Positions 43,768 to 53,532 of a stretch of DNA of 56,250 nt are shown one piece after another. The stretch spans positions 1 through 56,250 of the forward strand of contig CANLGD010000012.1 of NCBI GenBank assembly GCA_947490145.1, given 5' to 3'. Within the stretch, counting starts at the first letter, position 1; the number at the start of each line of letters is the position of its first letter. The notes beneath the pieces were generated by a model that ran no database searches, was not told where the DNA came from, and saw only the letters and a program-made list of their open reading frames with translations. Made by a program: the position numbers and the translations under genes. Origin of the DNA: Flavobacteriia bacterium. GTDB taxonomy: Bacteria > Bacteroidota > Bacteroidia > Flavobacteriales_D > Crocinitomicaceae.

Positions 43768-44949
43768 ATGAAGAAATTAGTTTTTACAATAATCTTGTTG
43801 CAATCTTTTGTCTTAAATGCACAAATAAAGAATGGTAAGCAACTTAAGATTTCATTTGTGTTAGATTCCATTTTTACAGAAACAGAAGCAAAGGAGATTT
43901 TGGAATTAAATAATGCTTTGGTAATAAACAAAAGTGTTAATGATTTTTCTATTTATACATACAATGATAAAACAGAAATCCTAAAAACTGAATTTATAAA
44001 TAGTGAAAAAATCATTAAATTTGAAAGAGATAATCTTTCAAATATTTGCAAATCTTGCAGTAAAATTCAGAAAATAGTTAATATTAAATCAGATGATAAA
44101 GGCCCATTTAAGGTGGTTGTATTTAAAATTAATTCTAGGTCTGATGCAGGTTGTAATATTGAGGATTATAAAAACTTGAGCCTAAATACAGATCTAAATT
44201 TAGAAGTTATAAAAGAATTGGGGAAATTAGAATCTAAAAAAGAAAGGTTGCATTTAGTTTTTTGGTACGAATATAATAACACTGTTTCACTTGAATTTGC
44301 ACAATCTGAAATCGTGAAAAACAAATTAGAACCTGTAAAAATAGAAGCGAAATCTAATAAGGATGTAAATAATTTGTTCTTGGATTGGTCTTCATTTGGA
44401 GTTTACGATAAAAAAAATTTGGTAGCTTATACAAACCCATTGCTTGATACATCTGTTTGCTTGCAAGTTCAAGATAAAAATAATAAATGTAAATCTGAAA
44501 AAAAATGTGTTAAAATTATTCAAAAGGAAAAATGTGACTGTGTGAAAGATTTTGTGCTTGATTTACAAGATACAAATCTTTATAGAAAAGATTTTGATAA
44601 TAATGTTTATACAATCAAATCAATGGGGAAAAATTTCTTCTTCATAACAGATTATATTTGTGGATTAGAAGGGGTTGAGCTGATAATTAAAGGAGTTCAA
44701 AATTTTCCAATAGATTTTGTAGATTTTAATAGTATTTATACTGATAGGTCAATTAAGAATTATTTACCAGTATTTACTAAATTTAAGAATAAAATGATTT
44801 TTAAATTGCCTTATTCGGATATAGGTGAACTTGGTTTGAATATTGCCCAAAAAAAGATTGAAATATGTCTCGTACCTATTTCTAAAAATAGAGAAAGGTG
44901 CAATCAAAACTTGATTTACACAAAAATTCTTTTTGCACAATGCGAATAA
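43768..44949 (+). CDS. Exported protein of unknown function
   Basis: A 393-residue protein from the ATG at 43768 (an upstream frame overlaps the preceding gene, but the signal peptide MKKLVFTIILLQSFVLNAQ starts here). The middle has a PKD-like strand pattern (LFLDWSSFGVYDKK, SVCLQVQDKNNKC) followed by a cluster of cysteines (CKSEKKC, CDCVKDF) typical of Ig-like surface domains. No catalytic motif is seen. It follows the kinases directly and probably contributes to the same surface system. Confidence 0.6.
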   Translation: MKKLVFTIILLQSFVLNAQIKNGKQLKISFVLDSIFTETEAKEILELNNALVINKSVNDFSIYTYNDKTEILKTEFINSEKIIKFERDNLSNICKSCSKIQKIVNIKSDDKGPFKVVVFKINSRSDAGCNIEDYKNLSLNTDLNLEVIKELGKLESKKERLHLVFWYEYNNTVSLEFAQSEIVKNKLEPVKIEAKSNKDVNNLFLDWSSFGVYDKKNLVAYTNPLLDTSVCLQVQDKNNKCKSEKKCVKIIQKEKCDCVKDFVLDLQDTNLYRKDFDNNVYTIKSMGKNFFFITDYICGLEGVELIIKGVQNFPIDFVDFNSIYTDRSIKNYLPVFTKFKNKMIFKLPYSDIGELGLNIAQKKIEICLVPISKNRERCNQNLIYTKILFAQCE

Positions 44950-45845
44950 TTAGATTAATTTTTTTATTATTAATATTTGATTACACTGCTTTCGCATCTA
45001 ATCAAATTGATTCTTTAATTGTCAAGGAAGATTCCTTGTTTTTAGCTGACATTAAGAATCTAGACGCAAGCAAAATAAATATTTTTGTTTTTTCGACAAT
45101 AAAGGTAAAAGAGAGTATAGATTCAATCTCTTTTTTAAAAGATTCATGTTTTTTAAATATTATTTCACAGTTTAATAAAGTAGATAATAAGAATTCCAAC
45201 ATAGTTATTTATTTAATTAAGTATAAAAAGTATTTAGATTTTGAAAAAGTCGAAATTCATGATTGTAATTTTTTTTTCTATTCAAAAAATAGTTTCCAGC
45301 TAAAAAACAATATGAAAGTCTTTAATGATTCATTGTCAGAAATTCCATATTTTGTAGACTCATTAAAATCAAATGATTTATACGGATTTAAAAAAAAAAA
45401 TGATTTATGTGTTTATTCGGAATATGTATTTTTAAAAAATATAAATTGGCTTTCCATTCTTGAAAAAATCGATACAAAATATTTCCTTGATTTGCTTAGC
45501 TTAAACAGTTTTTTGGGTTATGAAGTAATCGGTGAAATTGTAAAAAAAGACTACTCAGAATTAAAATTGGCTCTTCAAAAAAGTAAATTTGATTTTTATA
45601 GCTACTCTAATCCAATTCAATTTGTATTATTTAATGATGTTTTAAAAAAAATGGATGCCATCATTTTACCTTACAAATTAAAGCCATATTATAACAATAT
45701 TAAGGAAATAATAGATGAGTTAGGTAGACCTAGTTTGATTATAAAAGATATTGAAAAGAAAAAATCAAGTTATTTTTTCTTTGATAAACAAATTATTGTG
45801 GAAACTGATAACAAATTTAGTGTAAAAAAAATAATATTTTATTAG
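44940..45845 (+). CDS. Exported protein of unknown function
   Basis: A 301-residue protein from the ATG at 44940 (MRIIRLIFLLLIFDYTAFAS, a signal peptide). It overlaps the preceding gene by 10 bases, so the two are coupled. The rest is rich in Lys, Phe and Ser with no recognised domain. It is the last plus-strand gene of the locus; its end nearly meets the convergent PorP/SprF-FISUMP gene at 45847, with one base between. Confidence 0.55.
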   Translation: MRIIRLIFLLLIFDYTAFASNQIDSLIVKEDSLFLADIKNLDASKINIFVFSTIKVKESIDSISFLKDSCFLNIISQFNKVDNKNSNIVIYLIKYKKYLDFEKVEIHDCNFFFYSKNSFQLKNNMKVFNDSLSEIPYFVDSLKSNDLYGFKKKNDLCVYSEYVFLKNINWLSILEKIDTKYFLDLLSLNSFLGYEVIGEIVKKDYSELKLALQKSKFDFYSYSNPIQFVLFNDVLKKMDAIILPYKLKPYYNNIKEIIDELGRPSLIIKDIEKKKSSYFFFDKQIIVETDNKFSVKKIIFY

Positions 45846-45846
45846 T

Positions 45847-47418
45847 TCAATAGCCAATAAGTCTAACGTAAAATCCTAGTCTATCTGTCTTTTCCGAATT
45901 AAACTCTTTATTTACTTCTTTTTCTTCAATATAATTTTTATCCATTTGTACATATTGAATTATGTCATTTGACCAATAGGCCGTCAAATCTCCAAATCCA
46001 TTAAAAAGTGTATTTTTTTTATAAACCATTACAAAACCAGTCAGTACATTATTTAATAATTGAACATCGCTTAGTTTGGTCCAATCATTTATGCTAGGAA
46101 TTCTAAAGTTTTTCTGAATCTGTAAACCCTTTTCTATAGCAAATTTATTATAAATTGCACCAAATTTTATATTTCCTTTCGAGAAATTATAATAGCATAC
46201 AGCTGGCTCGTTTTTATCAGCATATTCATTCCATTCTGCTATGTTGTTCGCAATCGGAATTACATCTCCATTAGCAAGATGTAAAATATTGGCATTCGTA
46301 TTTGTCCATGTTTCCCCATTAATATTAACATAATTATTACAAGGGTATTCTGATAATAATTGATTTAATTTTTCAGCATAAGTTAAATCATATTTATCGC
46401 CAAATTCTTGATAGTACTTTGCTAGTGCACAGAAATTTTTATCTTTTTCATTTTTTTCGATCAAAGATTTAAAATCGTTTCTTGATTGTATAGAATCCTT
46501 TTCACTTTTGGTCATTTTAGAATTTAAAACATACTTTACAAATTGCTCGCTATTGCCAAAACTAGAATTATTTTCAATATTACCGCTGCCATAACTTAAA
46601 CCACAGCTCACCTTTTGATTTACCAAAATAGAAAAATTAACAAAAAAAGAATTAAAATTTAAGGTAGGAACACCCTTGTTGAAAAAGTTAAATCTACTTC
46701 CTAAATCTACGCTGATTTTACTGTTTTTTGTGTTAAATAAATTTAGAGATGGTTCAATAATTGTATTATATTCATTAAACATCCTAGCATGAATATTAAA
46801 AACTGGACGATTTTCATTTAAAAAACTAAAATTAAAAACTAGTGACTTAGCGTATGCATTTTGATTTAGAAATTTTTCATCACTTAGTCCCATAATACTA
46901 TTTAAACCAAAACCAATTCTAATTTTTTTTGTGTTTAATGTTAAGCCTGCAGCAAAATCATAACCAAAAGTACTTTGTCTATTTACTGGAAAACTAGCAT
47001 CATCTTTGGCAATCAAAATTACATCTGAAACATTTGTAACAAATTGTCCACACTTAAAATTCGTTCCAAAAACGATATTAGAATTTGAATTTCTTAGTTT
47101 TGCCTTGTATGCAAAATTTGATTGCAAATAATTGTTTGTAAAATATGCTCCACTTTGATTGTGTACCAAATTAAAAATTATTAATAGATTTTTTTTATTG
47201 ATAGGTAAATTAAAACTTAAAACTTGAATATTTGGTTTTTTATTATTTCGAATAAAGATTGTTTTGTTTAAGAAAAATAAATTTTTAGTTTTGAAATCAT
47301 TTCCCCAAGATGGATTTATTGTATGCATCATTTCTTTATTGAAATTATAAAGAAATTCATTCTGAGCGTAAAAATATAAGTTCAAAAATAAAAAAATGAT
47401 AGTTAGTGTTTTTTTCAT
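45847..47418 (-). CDS. PorP/SprF-type outer-membrane protein fused to a FISUMP domain
   Basis: A 523-residue exported protein. A signal peptide (LTIIFLFLNLYFYAQN) precedes an N-terminal PorP/SprF-like barrel (about 25-300: NPSWGNDF, YLQSNFAYKAKL, FGYDFAAGLTLNTKKIRIGFG). The C-terminal 170 residues are a FISUMP domain (GETWTNTN, HLANGDVIP, NFRIPSINDW, DRLGFYVRLIGY). PorP/SprF proteins help type IX secretion of surface proteins with type B C-terminal domains; the gene just upstream encodes such a protein, 114 bases away. The fusion with FISUMP, the domain also found on two kinases in the neighbouring locus, is unusual. Confidence 0.82.
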   Translation of the reverse strand: MKKTLTIIFLFLNLYFYAQNEFLYNFNKEMMHTINPSWGNDFKTKNLFFLNKTIFIRNNKKPNIQVLSFNLPINKKNLLIIFNLVHNQSGAYFTNNYLQSNFAYKAKLRNSNSNIVFGTNFKCGQFVTNVSDVILIAKDDASFPVNRQSTFGYDFAAGLTLNTKKIRIGFGLNSIMGLSDEKFLNQNAYAKSLVFNFSFLNENRPVFNIHARMFNEYNTIIEPSLNLFNTKNSKISVDLGSRFNFFNKGVPTLNFNSFFVNFSILVNQKVSCGLSYGSGNIENNSSFGNSEQFVKYVLNSKMTKSEKDSIQSRNDFKSLIEKNEKDKNFCALAKYYQEFGDKYDLTYAEKLNQLLSEYPCNNYVNINGETWTNTNANILHLANGDVIPIANNIAEWNEYADKNEPAVCYYNFSKGNIKFGAIYNKFAIEKGLQIQKNFRIPSINDWTKLSDVQLLNNVLTGFVMVYKKNTLFNGFGDLTAYWSNDIIQYVQMDKNYIEEKEVNKEFNSEKTDRLGFYVRLIGY

Positions 47419-47532
47419 ATATAAATAATTTATTTTTTATTTAATGTTCTATATTTTTGCCTGCTTAATTTGCAAAACATCATTTTATTTCCTTTTATTT
47501 TCACAATTTGTTATGTGTGATTTTTTCAACTA

Positions 47533-50500
47533 TTAATTATTAACTAATAAATAACCGCTTTTAAATAAACCTAAACTTAAAGAACTAATTGTGTAGAAAT
47601 ACTCTTGAGTTGGAACTTTTTCTCCTAAAAATGTACAATCCCACGGAGTATAATTCCCAGATTGGGAGTAAATTATTTGTTCTTGAAGATTGAATATTTT
47701 TACTTCAAGATCTGGAATAAATGACGAACCTAATAATTCCCATGCATCGTTCTTTCCATCATTATTGGGAGAAACACCTGTAGGTACAAACAAATCTGGT
47801 TTATTCTCGATGGTGAATATTTGAGTTAAAATACAACCTATATTATCACTGATAATAATTGTATATTCACCCTTTTGTAGATAATTCAAGTCCTCATTAT
47901 TAATTTGATTACTCAATACATTGCTACCCCAATCAAATATAAAAGGTGCATTTCCATTTACTGTTAAATCTATTGATCCATCATTTCCAAACACTTCGGG
48001 AAGAATTGTTGAAGTTAAAGTAATTGGAGTATTAATTGAAACGATTATCTGATCACTATTTTGACAGCCAATTATATCTGTTCCAATCACAGAATAAGTT
48101 GAAGATGAAGTTGGAATAAAAGACAGCCCATCAATAACTCCATTATCCCAAGAGTAGTTTATAGTACTAGATCCTGAACCAGTCAAAGAAATACTTTGAT
48201 TTTGACAAATGAAAACATCATTACCGGCAAAAACATTTGGTAAGGGATTTACATTAATTTGTACTTGATCTGTATTTTGGCAACCATTAATATCAGTACC
48301 TGTTACTGTGTAAATGGTACTATCTTGGATGGTGAAGGGAATTCCATTTGTAATTCCATTATTCCAAGTGTACGTATTTGCTCCATTTCCGATCAATGAG
48401 ATTGTGCTGCCTTCGCATATACTCGCATCATTTCCTGCAAATACACTTGGTAAAGGATTAATATTTATAAGAACTTGGTCTGTGTTTTGGCAGCCGTTTG
48501 CATCGGTTCCAATTACACCATAAGTTAGACTTGAAGTAGGATTGAAATTTTGACCATCTATAACGCCATTGTTCCAAGTATAACTTACACCACCTGATCC
48601 TGTTAATACGATATCAGAATTTTGACAAATTACTGTATCATTACCGGCATTTATAATTGGTAATGGATTAACTGACACAAAAACTTGATCACTATTTTGG
48701 CAACCATTTACGTCAGTTCCAATTAGTGAGTAAGTCAATGTTGAGGAAGGAATGAATGATTGTCCATTAATTATTCCATTATTCCATGAATAGTTTAAAG
48801 CACCCGCACCCGACAAGGAAATAATCTGATTTTGACAAACTGAAACATCATTTCCTGCAAAAACATTTGGCAACGGATTTACGTTAATATTAATTTGATC
48901 AGTATTTTGGCAGCCATTTACGTCTGTTCCAGTGACAGTATACACATTGCTGTTTTGTATATTAAATGCAACACCATTCAATACGCCATTATTCCAAATA
49001 TAAGTACTTGCTCCGTTTCCAAAAAGTGTGACACTACTGTTTTCGCAGATGTTAAAATCATTTCCTGAGCTTACAACAGGTAAATTATATACACCTACCG
49101 TTACTTGGTCATTATTATTACAACCATTTACATCAGTTCCAATTACGTTATAAGTTAAGGATGATGATGGGTTGAAATTTTGGCCATCTATTACACCATT
49201 ATTCCAGGTATAACTTACACCACCTGATCCTATTAATACGATATCAGAATTTTGACAAATTACAGTATCATTACCAGCATTTATTATTGGTAATGGATTA
49301 ATTGATACAGTAACTTGATCACTATTTTGACAACCATTAAGGTCAGTTCCTATTACTGTGTATGTCGATGTTGAAGAAGGGATGAAGGATTGACCATTAA
49401 TTATACCATTATTCCAGGAATAATTTACAGCACCTGCGCCCAACAAAGAAATATTCTGATTTTGACAAACTGCAACATCATTTCCAGCAAAAACATTAGG
49501 TAGGGGATTTACATTAATATTCATTTGGTCTGTATTTTGGCAGCCATTCAAATCTGTTCCGATTACTGTAAAGCTTGAGCTTATTGTTGCATTCCAGGAC
49601 ATATTATTTATCATTCCATTATTCCAAGTATAAGTAAGTGCTCCTGAACCGCTAAAAAGATAGGATTGATTGTAACATAAAGTGATGTCACTGCCAGCTG
49701 AAACATTAGGAAGCGAATTAATCTGGACTTGCAAAGTGTCAGCGTCATTGCACCCATTTATATTTGTGCCAATTACTATAACAGTTGTATTTGTTGACGG
49801 TGTAATAGTTTTATTTGCACCAACACCTAATCCATTGTTCCATCCAAAATTTGTTGCCCCATTTGCAACAAGATTTAAATTTTGACCAATACAAATTGCT
49901 GTGTCATTTTGAAAATTTAAATTTACAATTGGCGATTGCAAAATTTCAATGGTATTAGAATATTGTGAAGTTGCACATGTCCCAGTTCCAGTTATAGTAT
50001 TTGTAACTGAATAAATTCCATTTGCACTTAATTCAAAATTAATTAATCCACTTTGACTATCAATATTCAAACCAATTGGCGTTGAGCTGAATGTTCCTAT
50101 TAATCCATTATTAGTCATAACAGGGAATACATTTCCCACTTGACAATTAGAAGTTGGTATTGAAAAATCAGTAATGAAATTATCAACTATTTTCACCTCA
50201 AAAGTATCGATTCTAAAACAATATCCTGGTGTTTGATAGACTACAATAAAATCCCCATTTCCTGAATTAAGCAAATCAATTTCTCCAGTATTTGAATTTA
50301 TTACGGTATTTCCAGAAAAGACTCCATTTGGAGTTCCATTATTAATTGGAAAAGGATTTGTATCATCGATACAAAAAAGTGAACTATTATAGTTGAAATT
50401 AGCAACGTCAATACTATTAACGGTGATTAAAATCGATGATGTATCTTGACAATTGTTTTCATCAATACCAATTATTTGATATTGCGTTGTACTAGTTGGA

Positions 50501-52587
50501 AACACCAAATTACTGCCTCCTTGTGGTAAAGAATTATTCCAATTTAAAAATGGTGCCCCACTAGCTGTTAAAGTTATGGAATCACCAATGCAAATATTTT
50601 GACTTGCTGAGGTAATTAAAGTTGGGTAATTATTTACGTCCACTAGTAAAGTATCAAAATTTTCACAACTATTTAGATCAATTCCTTTAAGAATATACGT
50701 TTTGTTAGTGTTCGGAACGTCGAAAACCGAACTATTTGTGCCCAAGACATTATTCCATTCATAGGAGGAGGCGCCATTTGCTTGCATAAAAACTGTATCG
50801 CCTAGGCACAAAATATTATCTGCATAAGTAATTTGAACTGTTGGTAAGGCAAAAATCTCAATATTAAAAGAAAATTGACTTGAAAAACATGAACCATCTG
50901 TAATAATTGTGTTAGAAATTGAATAAATTCCGGGTGTTTCAAGTGTTAAATCTATTTCTCCAGAATTCAAATTCAAACTATTCAAATTTGGAGTTGATGT
51001 GAAAATACCAATTGTTGAATTTGAATTCAAAGTTGGAGAAATTGAGTGGTCTTGGCACATTACATCAATGTAAGAAAAGGAAGATTGTGTTGATGACACA
51101 ATTGTAATTGTTTTTATAATTGGATTTCCACAATTATTTGCATCTGTATATGAAACATTAAATACTCCTTCACCCGAAGAAGTCAAATCAATATTCCCTG
51201 AAAATGGATCTATGACACAATTATCGCATGAAAAAGTTCCTCCTTGCGAAAATAAAACTGTAGGAGTAGGATTTGTTCCGTCGATGCAAAAAGTATTTGA
51301 ATTATATACAAAATCAGCCAAAGGATTGCCACTTATTGAAACCATCAAAGTGTCAGTTTTTTTGCAGTTATTTGCATCAATGACTTTATATATTACACTA
51401 TTTGTACCTAGAGTATGGTTTGAATAAAAACCAGCACTATCAATTCCTGTTCCTAACCAAAAACCATTACCTGGTGTAATTGGAATGATATTAAAATCTG
51501 TAAAATCATAACATAATGCAATATCATTTCCAGCGTTTATTATTGGTAAAGGATTAACTACAACTTGTACTTGCTCTGTAACAAAACAATCATAGAAGAA
51601 ATTATTAGCTGTAACTGTATAATTTGTAGTTGAAATTGGACTAACACTTATTGAACTTGTAGAAGACCCGTTACTCCAGCTGTAGTAATCATAGTTACCA
51701 CTTGCGCTAATAGTAGAAACTTCACCCAGACAAATTGTATCGTTTGGACTTATAATTGGAGGTGCTAAAACATTGATGGTTATACTAGCACAATTGGGAC
51801 TCCAAAGACCATTTTCATAATTCCTAGCAAAATAAGTTGTTGTGTCTTGAGGATTGACTGTTATGTTATTTCCTGTCGAGAAAGGATTCGTTGTTCCACA
51901 TGAATCTTCAAACCAATAGGTCGCACCAATTGAATTATTTGCCGTTAATCCAACTGGGAAATTTTGACATGTGGTTTCTTCGCCAAAAAGACTTGAAGTT
52001 ATTGATGAAGGAGAAGCTGGAGGTAAAGTTGATAATGTATATTGAATAGTAATATAAGGTTTAAAAGTTGAGGAATATCCGTAAATTTGATATAACTGTG
52101 CAGAGCCTCTTATAAAGCCAAAAGTAACAGAATTTCCAATATTACTCTGCACCAAAGAATATACAGTACTGTTTAAAGATTTTGTTTGCCATCCTGAACC
52201 GCTCCAAGTTGATGTGTTATAAATAGTAGAATTTCCTATATTATTATATAACGTCCCACCTGTTGAAAAAATAGGGTCTTGAGCAAAACCTGTTATAGTA
52301 TTATTAGTGAATGTAGTTGTCGAGGTAAAAGTGTAAAATCCTAATGTAACTCCAGTTATGGTGGCATTTGCTGGTACTGCACTTAAATCAAATTTAGCCC
52401 AACCTCGTCCATAGGTTGTTGAAGTCGAAACCTGCATGTTACCGCTTGTTTTAACTCCAGATGATCTAACAAAACCAGTACCGTATGCGGTATTTTCAGC
52501 ATAAATCGTAATTGATTGAGCACTTGAAAAAAAAGTTCCAAAAAACATTGGAAATAAAAAAAAACTTATTTTACATATTTGATACAT
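47533..52587 (-). CDS. Giant type IX secretion substrate with gliding-motility C-terminal domain
   Basis: A 1684-residue exported protein. After a signal peptide (ISFFLFPMFFGTFFSSAQS) comes a beta domain (about 25-180: YAENTAYGTGFVR, RGWAKFDLSAVP) resembling DNRLRE/CBM-type modules. A long stack of Ig/PKD-like units of about 70 residues follows, most with LP-x-AGND, C-Q-N and GTDxNGCQNxDQV. The last 90 residues (FVPTGVSPNNDGKNDAWEL, FNLQEQIIYSQSG, FYTISS) form the type B C-terminal domain that directs type IX secretion and surface attachment. It is likely a surface adhesin, with the downstream PorP/SprF protein as its partner. Confidence 0.9.
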   Translation of the reverse strand: MYQICKISFFLFPMFFGTFFSSAQSITIYAENTAYGTGFVRSSGVKTSGNMQVSTSTTYGRGWAKFDLSAVPANATITGVTLGFYTFTSTTTFTNNTITGFAQDPIFSTGGTLYNNIGNSTIYNTSTWSGSGWQTKSLNSTVYSLVQSNIGNSVTFGFIRGSAQLYQIYGYSSTFKPYITIQYTLSTLPPASPSSITSSLFGEETTCQNFPVGLTANNSIGATYWFEDSCGTTNPFSTGNNITVNPQDTTTYFARNYENGLWSPNCASITINVLAPPIISPNDTICLGEVSTISASGNYDYYSWSNGSSTSSISVSPISTTNYTVTANNFFYDCFVTEQVQVVVNPLPIINAGNDIALCYDFTDFNIIPITPGNGFWLGTGIDSAGFYSNHTLGTNSVIYKVIDANNCKKTDTLMVSISGNPLADFVYNSNTFCIDGTNPTPTVLFSQGGTFSCDNCVIDPFSGNIDLTSSGEGVFNVSYTDANNCGNPIIKTITIVSSTQSSFSYIDVMCQDHSISPTLNSNSTIGIFTSTPNLNSLNLNSGEIDLTLETPGIYSISNTIITDGSCFSSQFSFNIEIFALPTVQITYADNILCLGDTVFMQANGASSYEWNNVLGTNSSVFDVPNTNKTYILKGIDLNSCENFDTLLVDVNNYPTLITSASQNICIGDSITLTASGAPFLNWNNSLPQGGSNLVFPTSTTQYQIIGIDENNCQDTSSILITVNSIDVANFNYNSSLFCIDDTNPFPINNGTPNGVFSGNTVINSNTGEIDLLNSGNGDFIVVYQTPGYCFRIDTFEVKIVDNFITDFSIPTSNCQVGNVFPVMTNNGLIGTFSSTPIGLNIDSQSGLINFELSANGIYSVTNTITGTGTCATSQYSNTIEILQSPIVNLNFQNDTAICIGQNLNLVANGATNFGWNNGLGVGANKTITPSTNTTVIVIGTNINGCNDADTLQVQINSLPNVSAGSDITLCYNQSYLFSGSGALTYTWNNGMINNMSWNATISSSFTVIGTDLNGCQNTDQMNINVNPLPNVFAGNDVAVCQNQNISLLGAGAVNYSWNNGIINGQSFIPSSTSTYTVIGTDLNGCQNSDQVTVSINPLPIINAGNDTVICQNSDIVLIGSGGVSYTWNNGVIDGQNFNPSSSLTYNVIGTDVNGCNNNDQVTVGVYNLPVVSSGNDFNICENSSVTLFGNGASTYIWNNGVLNGVAFNIQNSNVYTVTGTDVNGCQNTDQININVNPLPNVFAGNDVSVCQNQIISLSGAGALNYSWNNGIINGQSFIPSSTLTYSLIGTDVNGCQNSDQVFVSVNPLPIINAGNDTVICQNSDIVLTGSGGVSYTWNNGVIDGQNFNPTSSLTYGVIGTDANGCQNTDQVLININPLPSVFAGNDASICEGSTISLIGNGANTYTWNNGITNGIPFTIQDSTIYTVTGTDINGCQNTDQVQINVNPLPNVFAGNDVFICQNQSISLTGSGSSTINYSWDNGVIDGLSFIPTSSSTYSVIGTDIIGCQNSDQIIVSINTPITLTSTILPEVFGNDGSIDLTVNGNAPFIFDWGSNVLSNQINNEDLNYLQKGEYTIIISDNIGCILTQIFTIENKPDLFVPTGVSPNNDGKNDAWELLGSSFIPDLEVKIFNLQEQIIYSQSGNYTPWDCTFLGEKVPTQEYFYTISSLSLGLFKSGYLLVNN
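48241..49720 (-). repeat. Tandem 210-base repeat units with 630-base higher-order period
   Basis: Within the giant surface protein gene, about eight units of about 210 bases follow one another, near 48241, 48450, 48660, 48870, 49078, 49290, 49500 and 49710. Units alternate in threes: ...CQNQ..., ...CQNS..., ...CENS/CEGS... types recur, so units three apart are more alike than neighbours. This points to duplication of a three-unit block. Confidence 0.75.
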
Positions 52588-52856
52588 TATATCTACATTT
52601 TAGAGAAAACAAATATACAATAATTTTTAGTTTTTATCATTTTTTTTTGGCTGCCTTATCTTATCGGTTTGCATTTTAAGGTTGCTTCGAAATTGTCTTC
52701 ATCTTCGTCTTTAATAATTACCAGCAACAATTTAATAAAGAAACAAAATTTATTTGCAATTATAAAGGACAGTGTTTTTAATGGTCATTTTAACGTCAAT
52801 CTTTTTTCGTAATAGTTTTGAAACATTTGTTATTTAGCTAAATGGAAAGCACCTCC

Positions 52857-53039
52857 TTATTCTTCACCCAGTTCAAATATTGTCTCAATATATTTCTCCT
52901 TTTCATAGACACCGTGTTTCCAGTCGGCAATGGCATTAAGTTTTTTTAATTCTTTCCAAACAAGTTCTTCTTGTTTTTTGAAGCTAAGAGCTAAACGATA
53001 AATTCGTTGGAGATAAAATTTAATCTTGTTCATGTTCAT
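52857..53039 (-). CDS. Small hypothetical protein
   Basis: A 60-residue highly charged protein, probably helical (IKFYLQRIYRLALSFKKQ, ELVWKELKKLNAIADW). Start at the ATG 53037-53039, or at the second methionine two codons on. No signal peptide or known motif. It is isolated between the giant surface protein gene and a broken small membrane protein gene. The 270 bases before it (52588-52856) show no convincing gene. Confidence 0.35.
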   Translation of the reverse strand: MNMNKIKFYLQRIYRLALSFKKQEELVWKELKKLNAIADWKHGVYEKEKYIETIFELGEE

Positions 53040-53144
53040 GTTTTGTCTTTATCTTTATATTATTCTTACTAACGCTTTATTAAAGTGTTGTTTGTCAATT
53101 TTAATACATAATTATTTGTTTTCTTCTTTCATTCTATTTAATTA

Positions 53145-53288
53145 TACAATGATTCATAACGGTTTGCGGCTAAAAGAAGTTGTCGATTTTATTACCAATT
53201 TCCATTTTAAACATACAACCTAAATATAAGATAAAATTTCATGCAAAGCATTGAACCGCTAATTTCTTGTAGGTTCTGTATGAGCTGG
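53145..53288. other. Possible Bacteroidota intergenic repeat element
   Basis: The stretch around ATAACGGTTTGCGGCTAAAA resembles short palindromic intergenic repeats that I recall from Bacteroidota genomes (motif ATAACGGTTTGCGGC). Only one copy occurs in this window, so repeat status cannot be shown here. Confidence 0.25.
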
Positions 53289-53509
53289 TTATTTGTTTTG
53301 AGATGTTATAATTCTATTTTCCATTTCTTTCATTTTACCGTCTTGTTTAGCATTATTTCGTGAAAATACTGCCCAAATTGCAGCAGGTATCCAATCAATT
53401 AAAATAATCTGGAGTATTAGGCAGAAAATTCCTAATAATTTTCCTCTTAAAAAGAAAGATAGCCAAGGAATTAAAATTGTGATTAAGGTAATATTTTTAT
53501 TTTTTCCAT
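53289..53509 (-). pseudogene. Small YqaE/Pmp3-like membrane protein, frame broken near its start
   Basis: Minus-strand ATG at 53507-53509 opens MEKIKILP and stops at once, but adding one A to the run after the second codon gives MEKNKNITLITILIPWLSFF and a continuous frame to 53289 (about 73 residues). Two membrane segments are visible (TLITILIPWLSFFL and FCLILQIILIDWIPAAIWAV). The order P-W-F-F-L-R-G-K ... D-W-I-P-A is like YqaE/Pmp3 proteins, but the call is tentative. The break may be real or a sequencing error in a homopolymer. Confidence 0.45.
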
Positions 53510-53532
53510 TACATTTAAAAATTACTATTTTA

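Noticed and set aside
22646-45845. Type VI secretion cluster suggested by FHA, PP2C and kinase genes
   Set aside because: No sheath, baseplate, ClpV, Hcp or VgrG-type gene is present in the window.
48241-49720. Regular repeats suspected to be a CRISPR array
   Set aside because: The units are 210 bases long, in frame, and encode Ig-like domains; there are no short repeats with unique spacers.
52675-52760. Short frame ending in FEATLKCKPIR
   Set aside because: It has no start codon in frame and is too short to separate from chance.
53026-53223. Plus-strand frame of 65 codons
   Set aside because: It has a Phe/Leu-rich start, no motif, and overlaps a minus-strand frame and a likely intergenic repeat.
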